DNA from: JAKAXS01 sp965279065
Lineage (GTDB): Bacteria; Pseudomonadota; Alphaproteobacteria; Rhizobiales; Hyphomicrobiaceae
DNA: 64,000 nt
Assembly: GCA_965279065.1 (NCBI GenBank)
Contig: OZ257134.1
Span: 1,426,001-1,490,000, forward strand
Direction of reading: 5' to 3'
Below the pieces are notes generated by a model. That model saw only the letters and a program-made list of their open reading frames with translations. It was not told the DNA's origin and made no database searches. Positions 8,367-16,183 of this stretch are shown one piece after another. The stretch's first letter is position 1, and each line of letters begins with the position of its first letter. The position numbers were made by a program, and so were the translations under genes.

Positions 8367-9113
8367 ATGACCGTCGCCAAGCTGCTGCTTTCCCTTTTCG
8401 CATTCCTGTTCCTCCTCCCGCTCGGCACACATGCCGCCTGGTGGACGGCGCACAAGCACCCGGCCTCGTTTGCCGAGGCCGATTGGTCCGCATCAGGTGT
8501 GTTGCCCTCGCCGAAGTCGGAGCCCGACGCCGTCGTCCACATCCTGGCCGGCCGCACCGGACGCTGGAAGGGCATCTTCGCCCACCATAGCTGGATCGTG
8601 GTGAAGCCGCGTGGCGCGGCGCGTTACACGCGCTACGAGGTCGTCGGCTGGGGCAATCCCGTGCGCACCGATGCCTACCCGCCTGACGGCCGCTGGTACA
8701 GCGACACGCCCGTGATCATGGCGACACTGCGCGCCGATGCGGCCCAACGCGCCATCCCGCGCATCCGCGAGGCGGTGGCTCGCTACCCCTATGCCGCGCC
8801 CGGCAGCTACACCATCTGGCCCGGTCCGAACTCCAACACCTTCGTGGCGACCGTCGTGCGCGCGGTGCCCGAATTGGCGGCCGGATTGCTGCCGACGGCG
8901 CTAGGCAAAGACTACGCCGGCCGCTGGCTGTACGCCGGCAACACGCCGAGCCACACCGGCTGGCAGGTGTCATTGAACGGCGCGGCCGGCCTCAGCGTCG
9001 CCTGGGTCGAAGGCGTCGAGATCAACCTGTTCGGCCTCGTGGCAGGCCTCGACGTCCGCCGCCCGGCGCTGAAGCTGCCCGGCTGGGGCCGCGTCGGCCT
9101 CTCGGCGGGGTGA
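8367..9113 (+). CDS. DUF3750 family protein, membrane-anchored or exported
   Basis: A 248-residue protein with an N-terminal hydrophobic segment (LLLSLFAFLFLLPLGTHAA) that is either a signal peptide or an anchor. The body matches the DUF3750 family: DAVVHILAGRTGRWKG, FAHHSWIVVKP, RYEVVGWGNPVR, YPDD-like Trp-rich tracts, and YTIWPGPNSNTFVA. The IWPGPNSNTF tract and the conserved His/Trp residues recur in the family, but no function is known. The frame is open far upstream, but the hydrophobic leader sets the start at the ATG at 8367. Confidence 0.8.
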   Translation: MTVAKLLLSLFAFLFLLPLGTHAAWWTAHKHPASFAEADWSASGVLPSPKSEPDAVVHILAGRTGRWKGIFAHHSWIVVKPRGAARYTRYEVVGWGNPVRTDAYPPDGRWYSDTPVIMATLRADAAQRAIPRIREAVARYPYAAPGSYTIWPGPNSNTFVATVVRAVPELAAGLLPTALGKDYAGRWLYAGNTPSHTGWQVSLNGAAGLSVAWVEGVEINLFGLVAGLDVRRPALKLPGWGRVGLSAG

Positions 9114-9534
9114 GACGGAGGCGACTTATCCCCGCACCTCCGCGTCATGCCTATTCTCGCTCATCCCACCGCACATTTCGGGCGCGCGACCATGCTGAGG
9201 TCACGCGAGCGGAGGGGAGCGTTCCGGACTGCTGGAAGGCATCAACTCATTCCAGGGTCTCGTCCAGCGTGGCGGTCGCCGGGGTAACCGGCAACGCCGC
9301 GGTGGCTCTGCCGGCGGGGCGCATCACCCCGTTCAACCTCCGAACAGATGCGCGGAGGGATGGTGGTGGTGACGGTTCGAAGAGGGGGCCCACCCCCGTT
9401 GAACGTGGCGGGGCGGCAGGGCCGCATCGCACATTCTTAGCAAGACGAGGCCAGGCTGCCCCGTCCCCACGCGCAAAAGGCCGAGGCGAGAGCCTGCGGG
9501 GCGACAACGCGCGTCGAAACGTGTGAATTCCAGC
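9114..9534. other. 421-base stretch with no supported gene
   Basis: GC-rich and without a convincing reading frame. Short open frames exist on both strands (for example 9247-9507 on the minus strand) but have low-complexity Pro/Arg/Ala composition and no start signal. It was compared from memory with tmRNA, RNase P RNA and SRP RNA cores, and no match was seen. Confidence 0.4.
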
Positions 9535-9708
9535 TTAGGCCGGAGCGGCCGCCTTGGCAGCGCGGGCCTTGCCGGCCTGCTTCTTCAGCATCTTACGCAC
9601 GGCGGCGGTATTGCCCTGCGGACGCGAAAGCTTGGCGCGCGGAATGGCGCGGCGCGCCTTCTTCTTCTCGATTTCGACTTTGCGGTGATGCTTGGCCTTG
9701 ACCGGCAT
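9535..9708 (-). CDS. Small highly basic protein, 57 residues
   Basis: Reads MPVKAKHHRKVEIEKKKARR at the N-terminus and ends in an Ala/Lys-rich tail (KARAAKAAAPA). About 20 of its 57 residues are Lys, Arg or His, with almost no acidic residues, so it is likely to bind nucleic acid or the ribosome. No family is recognised. It starts at ATG 9708 and ends at TAA 9535. Support for it being real: it is the only feature in a gap of about 800 bases, the frame has strong GC bias at third positions, and the segment IPRAKLSRPQGNTAAVRKML is not low-complexity. Promoter and partners are unknown. Confidence 0.6.
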   Translation of the reverse strand: MPVKAKHHRKVEIEKKKARRAIPRAKLSRPQGNTAAVRKMLKKQAGKARAAKAAAPA

Positions 9709-9909
9709 AGGACTGATCCATCTTTGAATTCTGTGATTTGCCCCATCGTCTAGGCGATCTGGGCGCCCGAAGCAAGCCGATGCCCCGTCACAGACGACCT
9801 GTCACAGACCTGAAATGCGGCAGCGCTAGCGGTTCACGATTGGGAGGGCTGTGGCTCGAGTCGCATCCGTCACGCTCTCCAGGATCAATCGCCGGGGAAA
9901 TATGCCGCC

Positions 9910-11157
9910 ATGACGACGGATGTCGCGCTCGAACACACCGTAACCCTGCCCGCCAACCATCGCCTGAAGTCGGCCGTCCACCGCCACAAGGCCGCCAGCC
10001 GCCAGGGCCTGCAGGAACGGCTGTTCACGCTCGTCTTTTCCGGCCTGGTCTACCCCCAGATCTGGGAAGACCCCGCGATCGACCTGGAGGCGCTGCAACT
10101 CAAGGAGGGCGATCACCTGGTCGCCATCGCCTCGGGCGGTTGCAACGTCCTGAGCTACGTCACCGCCGCCGACGTGCACGTGACGGCCATCGACCTCAAC
10201 CCGGCCCATATCGCCCTGAACAAGCTGAAGCTCGCGGCCGCCCGACGCCTGCCCGATCACGCCGCTTTCCACAGATTCTTCGCCGAAGCCAACGCCGTCC
10301 AGAACCTGGCCGTCTACCGCGAGCACCTGCAGCCGCATCTGGATGCCGCAACCCGTCGCTACTGGGAAGGCCGCGACAAGCTCGGCCGCCAGCGCATCGG
10401 CTACTTCGGCCGCAACGTCTATCGTCGCGGCCTGCTCGGCGCCTTCATCACGGCCGGGCATTTGCTGGCACGCGCCCACGGCCGCGATCCCCGTCGCATG
10501 CTGACCGCGTCCTCGCTGGCCGACCAGCGCCGCATCTACGAGAGCGAACTGGCACCGCTGTTTCGCCGCCGCCACATCCGCTGGCTGCTCGACCGCCCCG
10601 CCGCGTTGTTCGGCCTCGGCATCCCGCCCTCGCAGTTCACCGCCTTGAAGGGCACCGAGACGACCATGGCGACAGTGCTGGAACAGCGTCTTCAGCGCCT
10701 GGCCTGCGACTTCGATCTCGCCGACAACTACTTCGCCTGGCAGGCCTTCGGCCAGCGCTACGCCGGCGAGCAGGGCCCGCTCCCGCCCTACTTGCAGCGC
10801 GAGCGCTTCCAGGCACTGAAGGCGCGCGCGCAGAACGTTGCCATCGAACACGCCTCCTTCACCGAGCACCTGGCCGCACTGCCGGATGCCTCGCGCGATG
10901 CTTACGTGCTGCTCGATGCGCAGGACTGGATGACGGATGCGCAACTCACCGCGCTCTGGCGCCAGATCGTCCGCACGGCAAAGCCTGGCGCCCGCGTGAT
11001 CTTCCGTACCGCCGGCGAAGACACGATCCTGCCGGGCCGCGTCTCCGAGGCGATCCTGCAGCGCTTCAGCTACGACCCCGCAGCCGGCCGTGCCTGGACC
11101 GCGCGCGACCGCTCCGCCATCTATGGCGGCTTCCACCTTTACACATTTGTGGGCTGA
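9910..11157 (+). CDS. btaA: SAM:diacylglycerol 3-amino-3-carboxypropyltransferase BtaA
   Basis: First enzyme of betaine-lipid (DGTS) synthesis: it moves the 3-amino-3-carboxypropyl group of SAM onto diacylglycerol to give diacylglycerylhomoserine. The 415-residue protein belongs to the DUF3419/BtaA family. Visible are FTLVFSGLVYPQIWEDP near the N-terminus, a nucleotide-fold stretch VAIASGGCNVLSYVTA followed by VTAIDLNPAHIALNKLKL, IGYFGRNVYRRGLLGAFI in the middle, and VLLDAQDWMTDAQL and ARVIFRTAGEDTILPGR near the end. The gene for the next enzyme, btaB, starts 5 bases downstream. In Rhodobacter and Sinorhizobium this pair is induced by phosphate starvation; no Pho box was identified here. Confidence 0.93.
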   Translation: MTTDVALEHTVTLPANHRLKSAVHRHKAASRQGLQERLFTLVFSGLVYPQIWEDPAIDLEALQLKEGDHLVAIASGGCNVLSYVTAADVHVTAIDLNPAHIALNKLKLAAARRLPDHAAFHRFFAEANAVQNLAVYREHLQPHLDAATRRYWEGRDKLGRQRIGYFGRNVYRRGLLGAFITAGHLLARAHGRDPRRMLTASSLADQRRIYESELAPLFRRRHIRWLLDRPAALFGLGIPPSQFTALKGTETTMATVLEQRLQRLACDFDLADNYFAWQAFGQRYAGEQGPLPPYLQRERFQALKARAQNVAIEHASFTEHLAALPDASRDAYVLLDAQDWMTDAQLTALWRQIVRTAKPGARVIFRTAGEDTILPGRVSEAILQRFSYDPAAGRAWTARDRSAIYGGFHLYTFVG

Positions 11158-11162
11158 CGCCG

Positions 11163-11828
11163 GTGGCCCTGCACGCCGGTGATAACGATGCCGCCCGCCA
11201 TATGGACGGCATCTACCGCTACCAGCGCCACGTCTACGATGCGACGCGGAAGTTCTACCTGTTGGGCCGCGACAGGCTGCTCGACGATATGAAGCCGCCC
11301 GCTCGTGGCACCGTGCTTGAAGTCGCATGCGGCACGGGCCGCAACCTGGTCTGCGCCGCGCGCAGATATCCCGACGCGACCCTCTACGGCTTCGACATTT
11401 CGGACGAGATGCTGGCGACGGCCCGCCGCTCGCTTGCCCGGTCCGAGTTGGCGGGTCGCATCACCCTGGCCGCCGGCGATGCGTCGGACTTTTCCGGGCA
11501 GGACCTGTTCGGTGTCAAAGCCTTCGACCGCGTGTTCGTCTCGTACGCCGTCTCGATGATCCCGTGCTGGCGCGAAGCGCTGGAATGCGCCTTCGCAGCT
11601 GTCGCGCCCGGCGGCGCGCTTCACGTCGTCGACTTCGGCCAACAGGCCGGCCTGCCCGGATGGTTCCATGATGGTCTGGGCGCGTGGCTAGCGCGCTTTG
11701 ACGTAACGCCCCGCGCCGACCTTGAGAGTGAACTCGGCCGCATTGCCTCCGCGAACGGGGCGAGCCTGCAGTACACGCCACTCTATCGCGACTACGCCCG
11801 CTACGCCGTGGTTCATAAACCCCGCTAG
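11163..11828 (+). CDS. btaB: Diacylglycerylhomoserine N-methyltransferase BtaB
   Basis: Methylates the homoserine amine three times to complete the betaine lipid DGTS. The 221-residue protein has the class I SAM-methyltransferase fold: motif I VLEVACGTGRNL, then LYGFDISDEMLATARR, then FDRVFVSYAVSMIP and LHVVDFGQ. The N-terminal HMDGIYRYQRHVYDATRKFYLLGRD is characteristic of BtaB and supports the GTG start at 11163. An ATG at 11202 would cut into that motif. The frame is open upstream through btaA by chance. Its stop overlaps by 4 bases the stop of the convergent DedA-family gene. Confidence 0.9.
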   Translation: MALHAGDNDAARHMDGIYRYQRHVYDATRKFYLLGRDRLLDDMKPPARGTVLEVACGTGRNLVCAARRYPDATLYGFDISDEMLATARRSLARSELAGRITLAAGDASDFSGQDLFGVKAFDRVFVSYAVSMIPCWREALECAFAAVAPGGALHVVDFGQQAGLPGWFHDGLGAWLARFDVTPRADLESELGRIASANGASLQYTPLYRDYARYAVVHKPR

Positions 11829-12910
11829 GGTGCTGCGACTGGCGGTGTTGGAGCGGCCGGCACAAGCGCGATGCCTGTGACGGCCGAGAGCCATTGCAGC
11901 AGATCTGGCAACAGCATGATCGGCAGCAGCAGGCCGACCGCCCACAGGATCGCGGAGAGTGCGCTAGCCGGCAAGAAGCGTCCGAGCGCCATTCCGTCGA
12001 GCCCGGCGATCACCGGTACCAGGCAGCGCTTCATACCCAGGAACTTGCTGGCGACGATGCCGGGCGTTCCATTGCGGGCAAGGTAGGCACGTACGTCGGC
12101 GATATCCTCAGGGTCGGCATCGATGAGACGCTGCGTCGAGAAATCGGCATGGCCCCGGGCACCCTTCTGGTAGAAGAAGATGTCTCCCAGGAACGCACCC
12201 GCCGCTCCAGCCGCCATCAGCGGAAGCACGTTGCCGCCCGAGAACGCATGCAGGGCGCCCAGGCCCAGAAAGAGCAGCAGCGACGGCACGGCGAGCAGCA
12301 GGTTCGGCACCGCGTTGATGAAGGCGATGCCGAATATCGCGACCGCCACCAGGATTTCGTGCTCGCGCAGGAACGCGGCGACATCCTGCTTGAAGCCCAC
12401 GAGGAAGAAGAACGGTGCCATGACACCGACGGCCCAGATGAAGGCGCTGATCACGTTCGCCATCTGGAACGTCGATTGCTTCATCCCGAACATGCCCGCC
12501 GCCAGCGGAATGACGCCGCGGATGGGCCCGAAGAAGTGCCCCAGGAACACGCCGGCGAAGCCGTACTTGGCAAAGAAGCGTTCGCCACGCGGGATCAGCC
12601 GGGGATGCGTGCGGAACGGCCAGATGTCGCGGACGCTGTCTTTGAAATAGAGGCCAATCCAATACGACGTGGCGTAGCCGAGCGTGCCACCGAGGCCGGC
12701 CACGAAAATCGCCGGCCAGAGTTCCGCAAACTGCGTGCCCCCGGCCGCCAGAACCGACACGATCGCCGCCAGGATGAAGGTGGCCGGCAGGATGAGCGAG
12801 ACGAGGCACAGGCTCTCGCCGAACGCCAGGGCAAAGACGATGGGCAAAGCCCAACCGGGATGCTCGCGCACGAAGGCGGCGAGGACATCGGCGATTTCCT
12901 GTAGCGACAT
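11825..12910 (-). CDS. Tandem DedA-family (SNARE-associated/VTT) membrane protein
   Basis: A 361-residue inner-membrane protein with two successive DedA-like halves, longer than the usual 200-220 residues. The first half (about 1-190) has GESLCLVSLILPATFI, GGTLGYATSYWIGLYF and KYGFAGVFLGHFFGPIRGVI. The second half (about 200-350) repeats the pattern as GAFLGDIFFYQKG and RNGTPGIVASKFLGMKRCLV, followed by GLDGM, in place of AAGMFGM. DedA-family proteins are implicated in membrane-lipid handling, including scrambling or flipping of lipid carriers. Its tail-to-tail overlap with btaB is suggestive but could be chance packing. Confidence 0.85.
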   Translation of the reverse strand: MSLQEIADVLAAFVREHPGWALPIVFALAFGESLCLVSLILPATFILAAIVSVLAAGGTQFAELWPAIFVAGLGGTLGYATSYWIGLYFKDSVRDIWPFRTHPRLIPRGERFFAKYGFAGVFLGHFFGPIRGVIPLAAGMFGMKQSTFQMANVISAFIWAVGVMAPFFFLVGFKQDVAAFLREHEILVAVAIFGIAFINAVPNLLLAVPSLLLFLGLGALHAFSGGNVLPLMAAGAAGAFLGDIFFYQKGARGHADFSTQRLIDADPEDIADVRAYLARNGTPGIVASKFLGMKRCLVPVIAGLDGMALGRFLPASALSAILWAVGLLLPIMLLPDLLQWLSAVTGIALVPAAPTPPVAAP

Positions 12911-13003
12911 GAGGCTCCCGTTTCACTGTGCCGTTGGCTCGGCACGACCCACGTTGACGTCATCGTGCCCTGAAGAGTGCCGCGAAGGGAAGGGCAAACC
13001 CGA

Positions 13004-13453
13004 TCAGGTCTTGCCGCAGCGCTTGGCCTGTTCACGTGCCAGATCGCGGCTGACCTCGCCAGCCAGGATGACGCCGCGCGCAACTTGCGCATGCGTGAGC
13101 CGTCCGGCATTGGCACGCAGCACGGCAGGCGCCGAGTCCGCCTCGCGGCGCCCGTGGGCCAGTTCATCGCAGGTCAGGTCGCGGCGCCGCTGACGCAGCG
13201 CAAACAGGCGCACGCCTGAGGCATGCGCTGAGGCGTCCGCCGGCTGCTTGACCCAGGACTTGTTTTTGTCGGCCACCATCGAGCGCAACGCGGATTGGCG
13301 TGACGACACACATTGCGGGCTGTCGTCGACGCAATTGAGCGAACTCGTCGTCGTGAAATTCGCGTCCTGCGACGAACAGCCTGAGGCCGCCACCAGACAC
13401 ATGGTGCCCAGCGTCAGGGAAAGAATGGTGCTGAAGGTCCCGCTTAGTGTCAT
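13004..13453 (-). CDS. Putative lipoprotein of unknown function
   Basis: A 149-residue protein with a lipoprotein signal (SLTLGTMCLVAASGC, lipobox ASGC at about residue 26), so probably anchored in the envelope. The mature part contains two further Cys residues (NCVDDSPQCVSS) and a charged Arg/Ala-rich C-terminus (CDELAHGRREAD, ARGVILAGEVSRDLAREQA). AAGGA lies 5-9 bases before the ATG. No family is recognised and neighbours give no hint. Confidence 0.6.
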   Translation of the reverse strand: MTLSGTFSTILSLTLGTMCLVAASGCSSQDANFTTTSSLNCVDDSPQCVSSRQSALRSMVADKNKSWVKQPADASAHASGVRLFALRQRRRDLTCDELAHGRREADSAPAVLRANAGRLTHAQVARGVILAGEVSRDLAREQAKRCGKT

Positions 13454-13857
13454 TGACGTCCTTATCTGGCCGACAGCGCTAAGCGCTTGCGGTGGCGTCC
13501 CTATGGCCCCTCAATGGCCCCCCAGTGACCCGCGTGTGGCGCCCATGAGGAGAAGAGCACTTCCGGCACCGCCAGACGTGCGGCCGCCGGCGTCAGTGTC
13601 CGCCGTCAGGGTTAGCGAAACGTTGCCGATTGTGTTTACAGACGGTTGACGCCACCCATGCCCGCGACTCGTTTGCATCATTCTAGCCCACCCAGCAAGA
13701 CGGCGTTGAGGAATACGGCTCGGGATTCACCGAATATTTCCCCTGATATTTACGCAATTTATGTGACTTGAGCGCAGACTTCGGTTGCGTTCAACGGCAC
13801 ACGGCTGCCTGGCGCTGCGGAGGGGATCCGCAAGTCTTGCGTACTTGGGGACTGATT
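13454..13857. other. 404-base stretch with no supported gene
   Basis: Divergent spacer between the lipoprotein gene and the Sel1-like gene. The right half (about 13700-13800) is less GC-rich than its surroundings and probably holds promoters, but no clear -35/-10 pair or inverted repeat could be assigned. Confidence 0.4.
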
Positions 13858-14127
13858 ATGGCACGTCTGGATTTTTACTCGACCGAGATGCTGGGTGGCG
13901 CACCTGCCGCCATGGCCTCGGACGCACTTTACGAATTGGGCTTGATGTATTGCTCGGGCCGCAACGGCGACTACGACCTCGTCGAAGCGCACAAGTGGTT
14001 CAACCTGGCCGCGATGCGCGGCAGCATGGACGCCAAGCGCCTGCGTCAGGAACTCTCCCAGGAGATGACGCGCGCCGAGATCTCGCGCGCGCAGAAGCTG
14101 GCTCGCGAATGGCTGACGCGGCACTGA
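13858..14127 (+). CDS. Small Sel1-repeat-like protein
   Basis: An 89-residue soluble protein. Its centre, ASDALYELGLMYCSGRNGDYDLVEAHKWFNLAAMRGSMDA, read in overlapping parts, follows the Sel1/TPR-like consensus (A-x2-LG-x2-Y, D...EA-x-KWF-x2-AA-x2-G). The C-terminal third is an amphipathic helix (RAEISRAQKLAREW). Sel1 repeats mediate protein-protein contacts, and one repeat plus a helix suggests an adaptor. TTGGGGACTGATT just before the ATG provides the ribosome-binding site, so 13858 is preferred over an upstream in-frame ATG at 13768. Confidence 0.7.
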   Translation: MARLDFYSTEMLGGAPAAMASDALYELGLMYCSGRNGDYDLVEAHKWFNLAAMRGSMDAKRLRQELSQEMTRAEISRAQKLAREWLTRH

Positions 14128-14239
14128 GCCGACACGCCTGGCTGAGCCGAGGCGGGACTCTGACGCCGAGCCTGATCGCTGAAGATGCGAGCGTTCGCTT
14201 ACGCCGATCTGCTCTTGGATAGCGCGGCGCGTGCCGACG

Positions 14240-14749
14240 TCAGCATTTCTTGAACAGCGAGGACATGCACTCCCAGGACTTCTGGGCGGCATTGCCGATG
14301 GCACTGCCAGCATTCTCCAATCCCTGCTTGGACTTTTCCAGCACGCCAGGCTCCTCTGCCGGCGGCGGACTGCTCGAGCCGGTATCGCCGGGCGCCTGTG
14401 GCGTTGGCTCACCCGCCGGGGCGGCTGCGGGCTCGGCCGCCGTCGCCGCCGGCCTGCCCGGCGCGCCATCGAGGCCCGCCAGATCGACATCCTTCACCAC
14501 GCCCAGGCACGGCGCCGTCGACGATCGGTCGATGCTGCAACTCTCATGGCCACCGCCCTTGGCGATCTGCGAGATGCATTGCAGCCACGCCCGCTGATCG
14601 GTGCCGGCACCGGTCCGTCCATCGTTCGTCATGCAGCGGTAGCGGGCATCGGGGCTGAAGCAGACAACGCAGTATTCCGACGCCTCGGCTGGCCAGGCGG
14701 CAGGAAGCGCTACGGCGGCAAGGCTCAAGGCGGCTAGACGGCGGCGCAT
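14240..14749 (-). CDS. Exported Cys-rich protein of unknown function
   Basis: A 169-residue protein with a signal peptide (MRRRLAALSLAAVALPAAWP, cleavage near AEA-SE). The mature N-terminal half carries spaced cysteines (YCVVCFSPDARYRCMTN, WLQCISQIAKGG, SCSIDRSS, PCLGVV). It is followed by a Pro/Ala-rich linker and a short C-terminal helix ending in CMSSLFKKC, so disulphide bonding in the periplasm is likely. GAAGGGA lies 6-12 bases before the ATG at 14749, which is therefore preferred over the in-frame ATG at 14869. No named family is recognised. Confidence 0.65.
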   Translation of the reverse strand: MRRRLAALSLAAVALPAAWPAEASEYCVVCFSPDARYRCMTNDGRTGAGTDQRAWLQCISQIAKGGGHESCSIDRSSTAPCLGVVKDVDLAGLDGAPGRPAATAAEPAAAPAGEPTPQAPGDTGSSSPPPAEEPGVLEKSKQGLENAGSAIGNAAQKSWECMSSLFKKC

Positions 14750-14892
14750 CGCGATCCCTTCAGGCCCATTCGCGTCTGATAGACGCCGACCATGACGCCA
14801 GTTGTACACGGTGTTCGGACAGCCGTTAGGATAGTTCGCGGTCAGCTTGCCTAATCGGACACGGCCCACTATACGGGGTGCTTCGCCGAGCA

Positions 14893-14985
14893 GGAGACGT
14901 GGCCGAGTGGCTGAAGGCGGCGGTTTGCTAAATCGTTATACGCTCTAAAGGCGTATCGAGGGTTCGAATCCCTCCGTCTCCGCCA
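14893..14985 (+). tRNA. tRNA-Ser (anticodon GCU)
   Basis: A class II tRNA with a long variable arm. The acceptor stem pairs GGAGACG (14893-14899) with CGTCTCC (14975-14981), followed by discriminator G and encoded CCA (14983-14985). The D-arm reads GGCCGAGTGGCTGAAGGC, the anticodon loop TTGCTAA gives GCU (decoding AGC/AGU), the variable arm is TACGCTCTAAAGGCGTA, and the T-arm is GAGGGTTCGAATCCCTC. No second copy of its 3' end was seen in the window, so there is no evidence of an integrated element here. Confidence 0.97.
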
Positions 14986-15128
14986 GGCCGCCTAATCTCG
15001 GACAATACAGGACGCTCCAGACTAGCCAGAGAGTTGCATTTTACTATGCCAATTCAACTAGTTGCCTGGGTCCATCTGGGGTTGCCCCAATAGGTCGCCA
15101 AATTACTCGTCACCGAGCACTGGTTTCA

Positions 15129-16112
15129 CTATTGCGCCTGCTCCCGCCGCACTTCGGAAGGCGTGGCCCCATAGCGGCGGCGGAAGGCGTGGTTGAAATG
15201 CGAGAGATCGCCGAAGCCACTGGTATAGGCGATGGCGCCGATCGACTGGTGGGCGTGACGCGGGTCGAGAAGCATGCGGCGGGCGCAGGCAAGGCGCTCG
15301 CCGAGCACGAATTGCGAGAACGTGGTGCCCTCGTTTTCGAACAGCATATGGACATAGCGTGGGGTCACGCGTTGACGCAGCGCCACCATGGCGATCGAAA
15401 GATCGCGTGTCGTCAGATTGGCCGCGATGTCGGCTTTGACCGCCTTAAGCCTTGCAGCGCGCAGGCCTCGCCTGCCGGCAACTGACGCGGCATCGCGCGT
15501 GGCACCGAAAGCGAGGGCGACCAAATCGCAGATATGCAGGACCATGGCCCGCCGCAATTCATCGCTGTCGCCCTGATAGGTGCGCAACGTCGCGAGATAG
15601 CTCTTCAGCAGTCTCAACGCGTCGGCCTCCGCAGGAACCGGGAGCATGAACGCGTCCTCCAATCTTCCGATTAGAGGCTTCAGAGTAGCGCGCGGCAATT
15701 TCAGCGTGACATATTCCATGGGAAGCGCGTGCTCGACCATCGCCTTGTCCACGCATGACATGAGCACGGCCGACCCCGCATCGACGGTGGCTTCCTTACC
15801 CAGTTGCCGAAATAGGGCGGGCTTTACCGCCCATGTGACAAGGCAATCGTCGTCGGACTTGCCAAGATCGCGGCCGTTCTCATTGGGATGCGTGATGTTG
15901 CCGCCCCACATAAAGCGATGCGCGGAGTTGCTGCCCCACAAAACCCCTGCGCCGGGAAGCACGTGCCACTCGACCTCCGTCCTGCATTCCCCGCCGAGCG
16001 ACGTGATGTCCAAGGCCGCACAGCGGCCAAACTCCTCACGGACCACTGCGACCCGATCGCGCTCGGGAATTTCGGCCGTTGAAAAGCGAATAACCGATGA
16101 TTGGCTCGTCAA
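15129..16112 (-). CDS. AraC-family transcriptional regulator (paralogue A)
   Basis: A 327-residue regulator. The N-terminal 190 residues resemble the AraC-binding-like sensor domain; the C-terminal part is a double helix-turn-helix of the AraC/XylS type (ITTRD-like start, VTPRYVHMLFENEGTTFSQF, and SIGAIAYTSGFGDLSHFNHAFRRRYGATP in overlapping parts). It starts with TTG at 16112, supported by GCGAGGTCAT immediately upstream. Its last 115 residues differ from paralogue B (16184-17161) at only about 8 positions, while the sensor halves are poorly similar. Ligand and targets are unknown. Confidence 0.88.
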   Translation of the reverse strand: MTSQSSVIRFSTAEIPERDRVAVVREEFGRCAALDITSLGGECRTEVEWHVLPGAGVLWGSNSAHRFMWGGNITHPNENGRDLGKSDDDCLVTWAVKPALFRQLGKEATVDAGSAVLMSCVDKAMVEHALPMEYVTLKLPRATLKPLIGRLEDAFMLPVPAEADALRLLKSYLATLRTYQGDSDELRRAMVLHICDLVALAFGATRDAASVAGRRGLRAARLKAVKADIAANLTTRDLSIAMVALRQRVTPRYVHMLFENEGTTFSQFVLGERLACARRMLLDPRHAHQSIGAIAYTSGFGDLSHFNHAFRRRYGATPSEVRREQAQ

Positions 16113-16183
16113 ATGACCTCGCTTGCCAGGTACGGGCGACTACGTAGGGCTTCCCGAACTGGCTCGTAAGTTTCCATCCTGCT

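Noticed and set aside
9247..9507. Minus-strand 86-codon frame in the gap after the DUF3750 gene
   Set aside because: Pro/Arg/Ser-rich translation without a ribosome-binding site or recognisable motif.
9738..11162. Upstream extension of the btaB frame giving a 696-residue protein
   Set aside because: The extension overlaps btaA in another frame and has shadow-type composition; the BtaB N-terminal motif begins just after GTG 11163.
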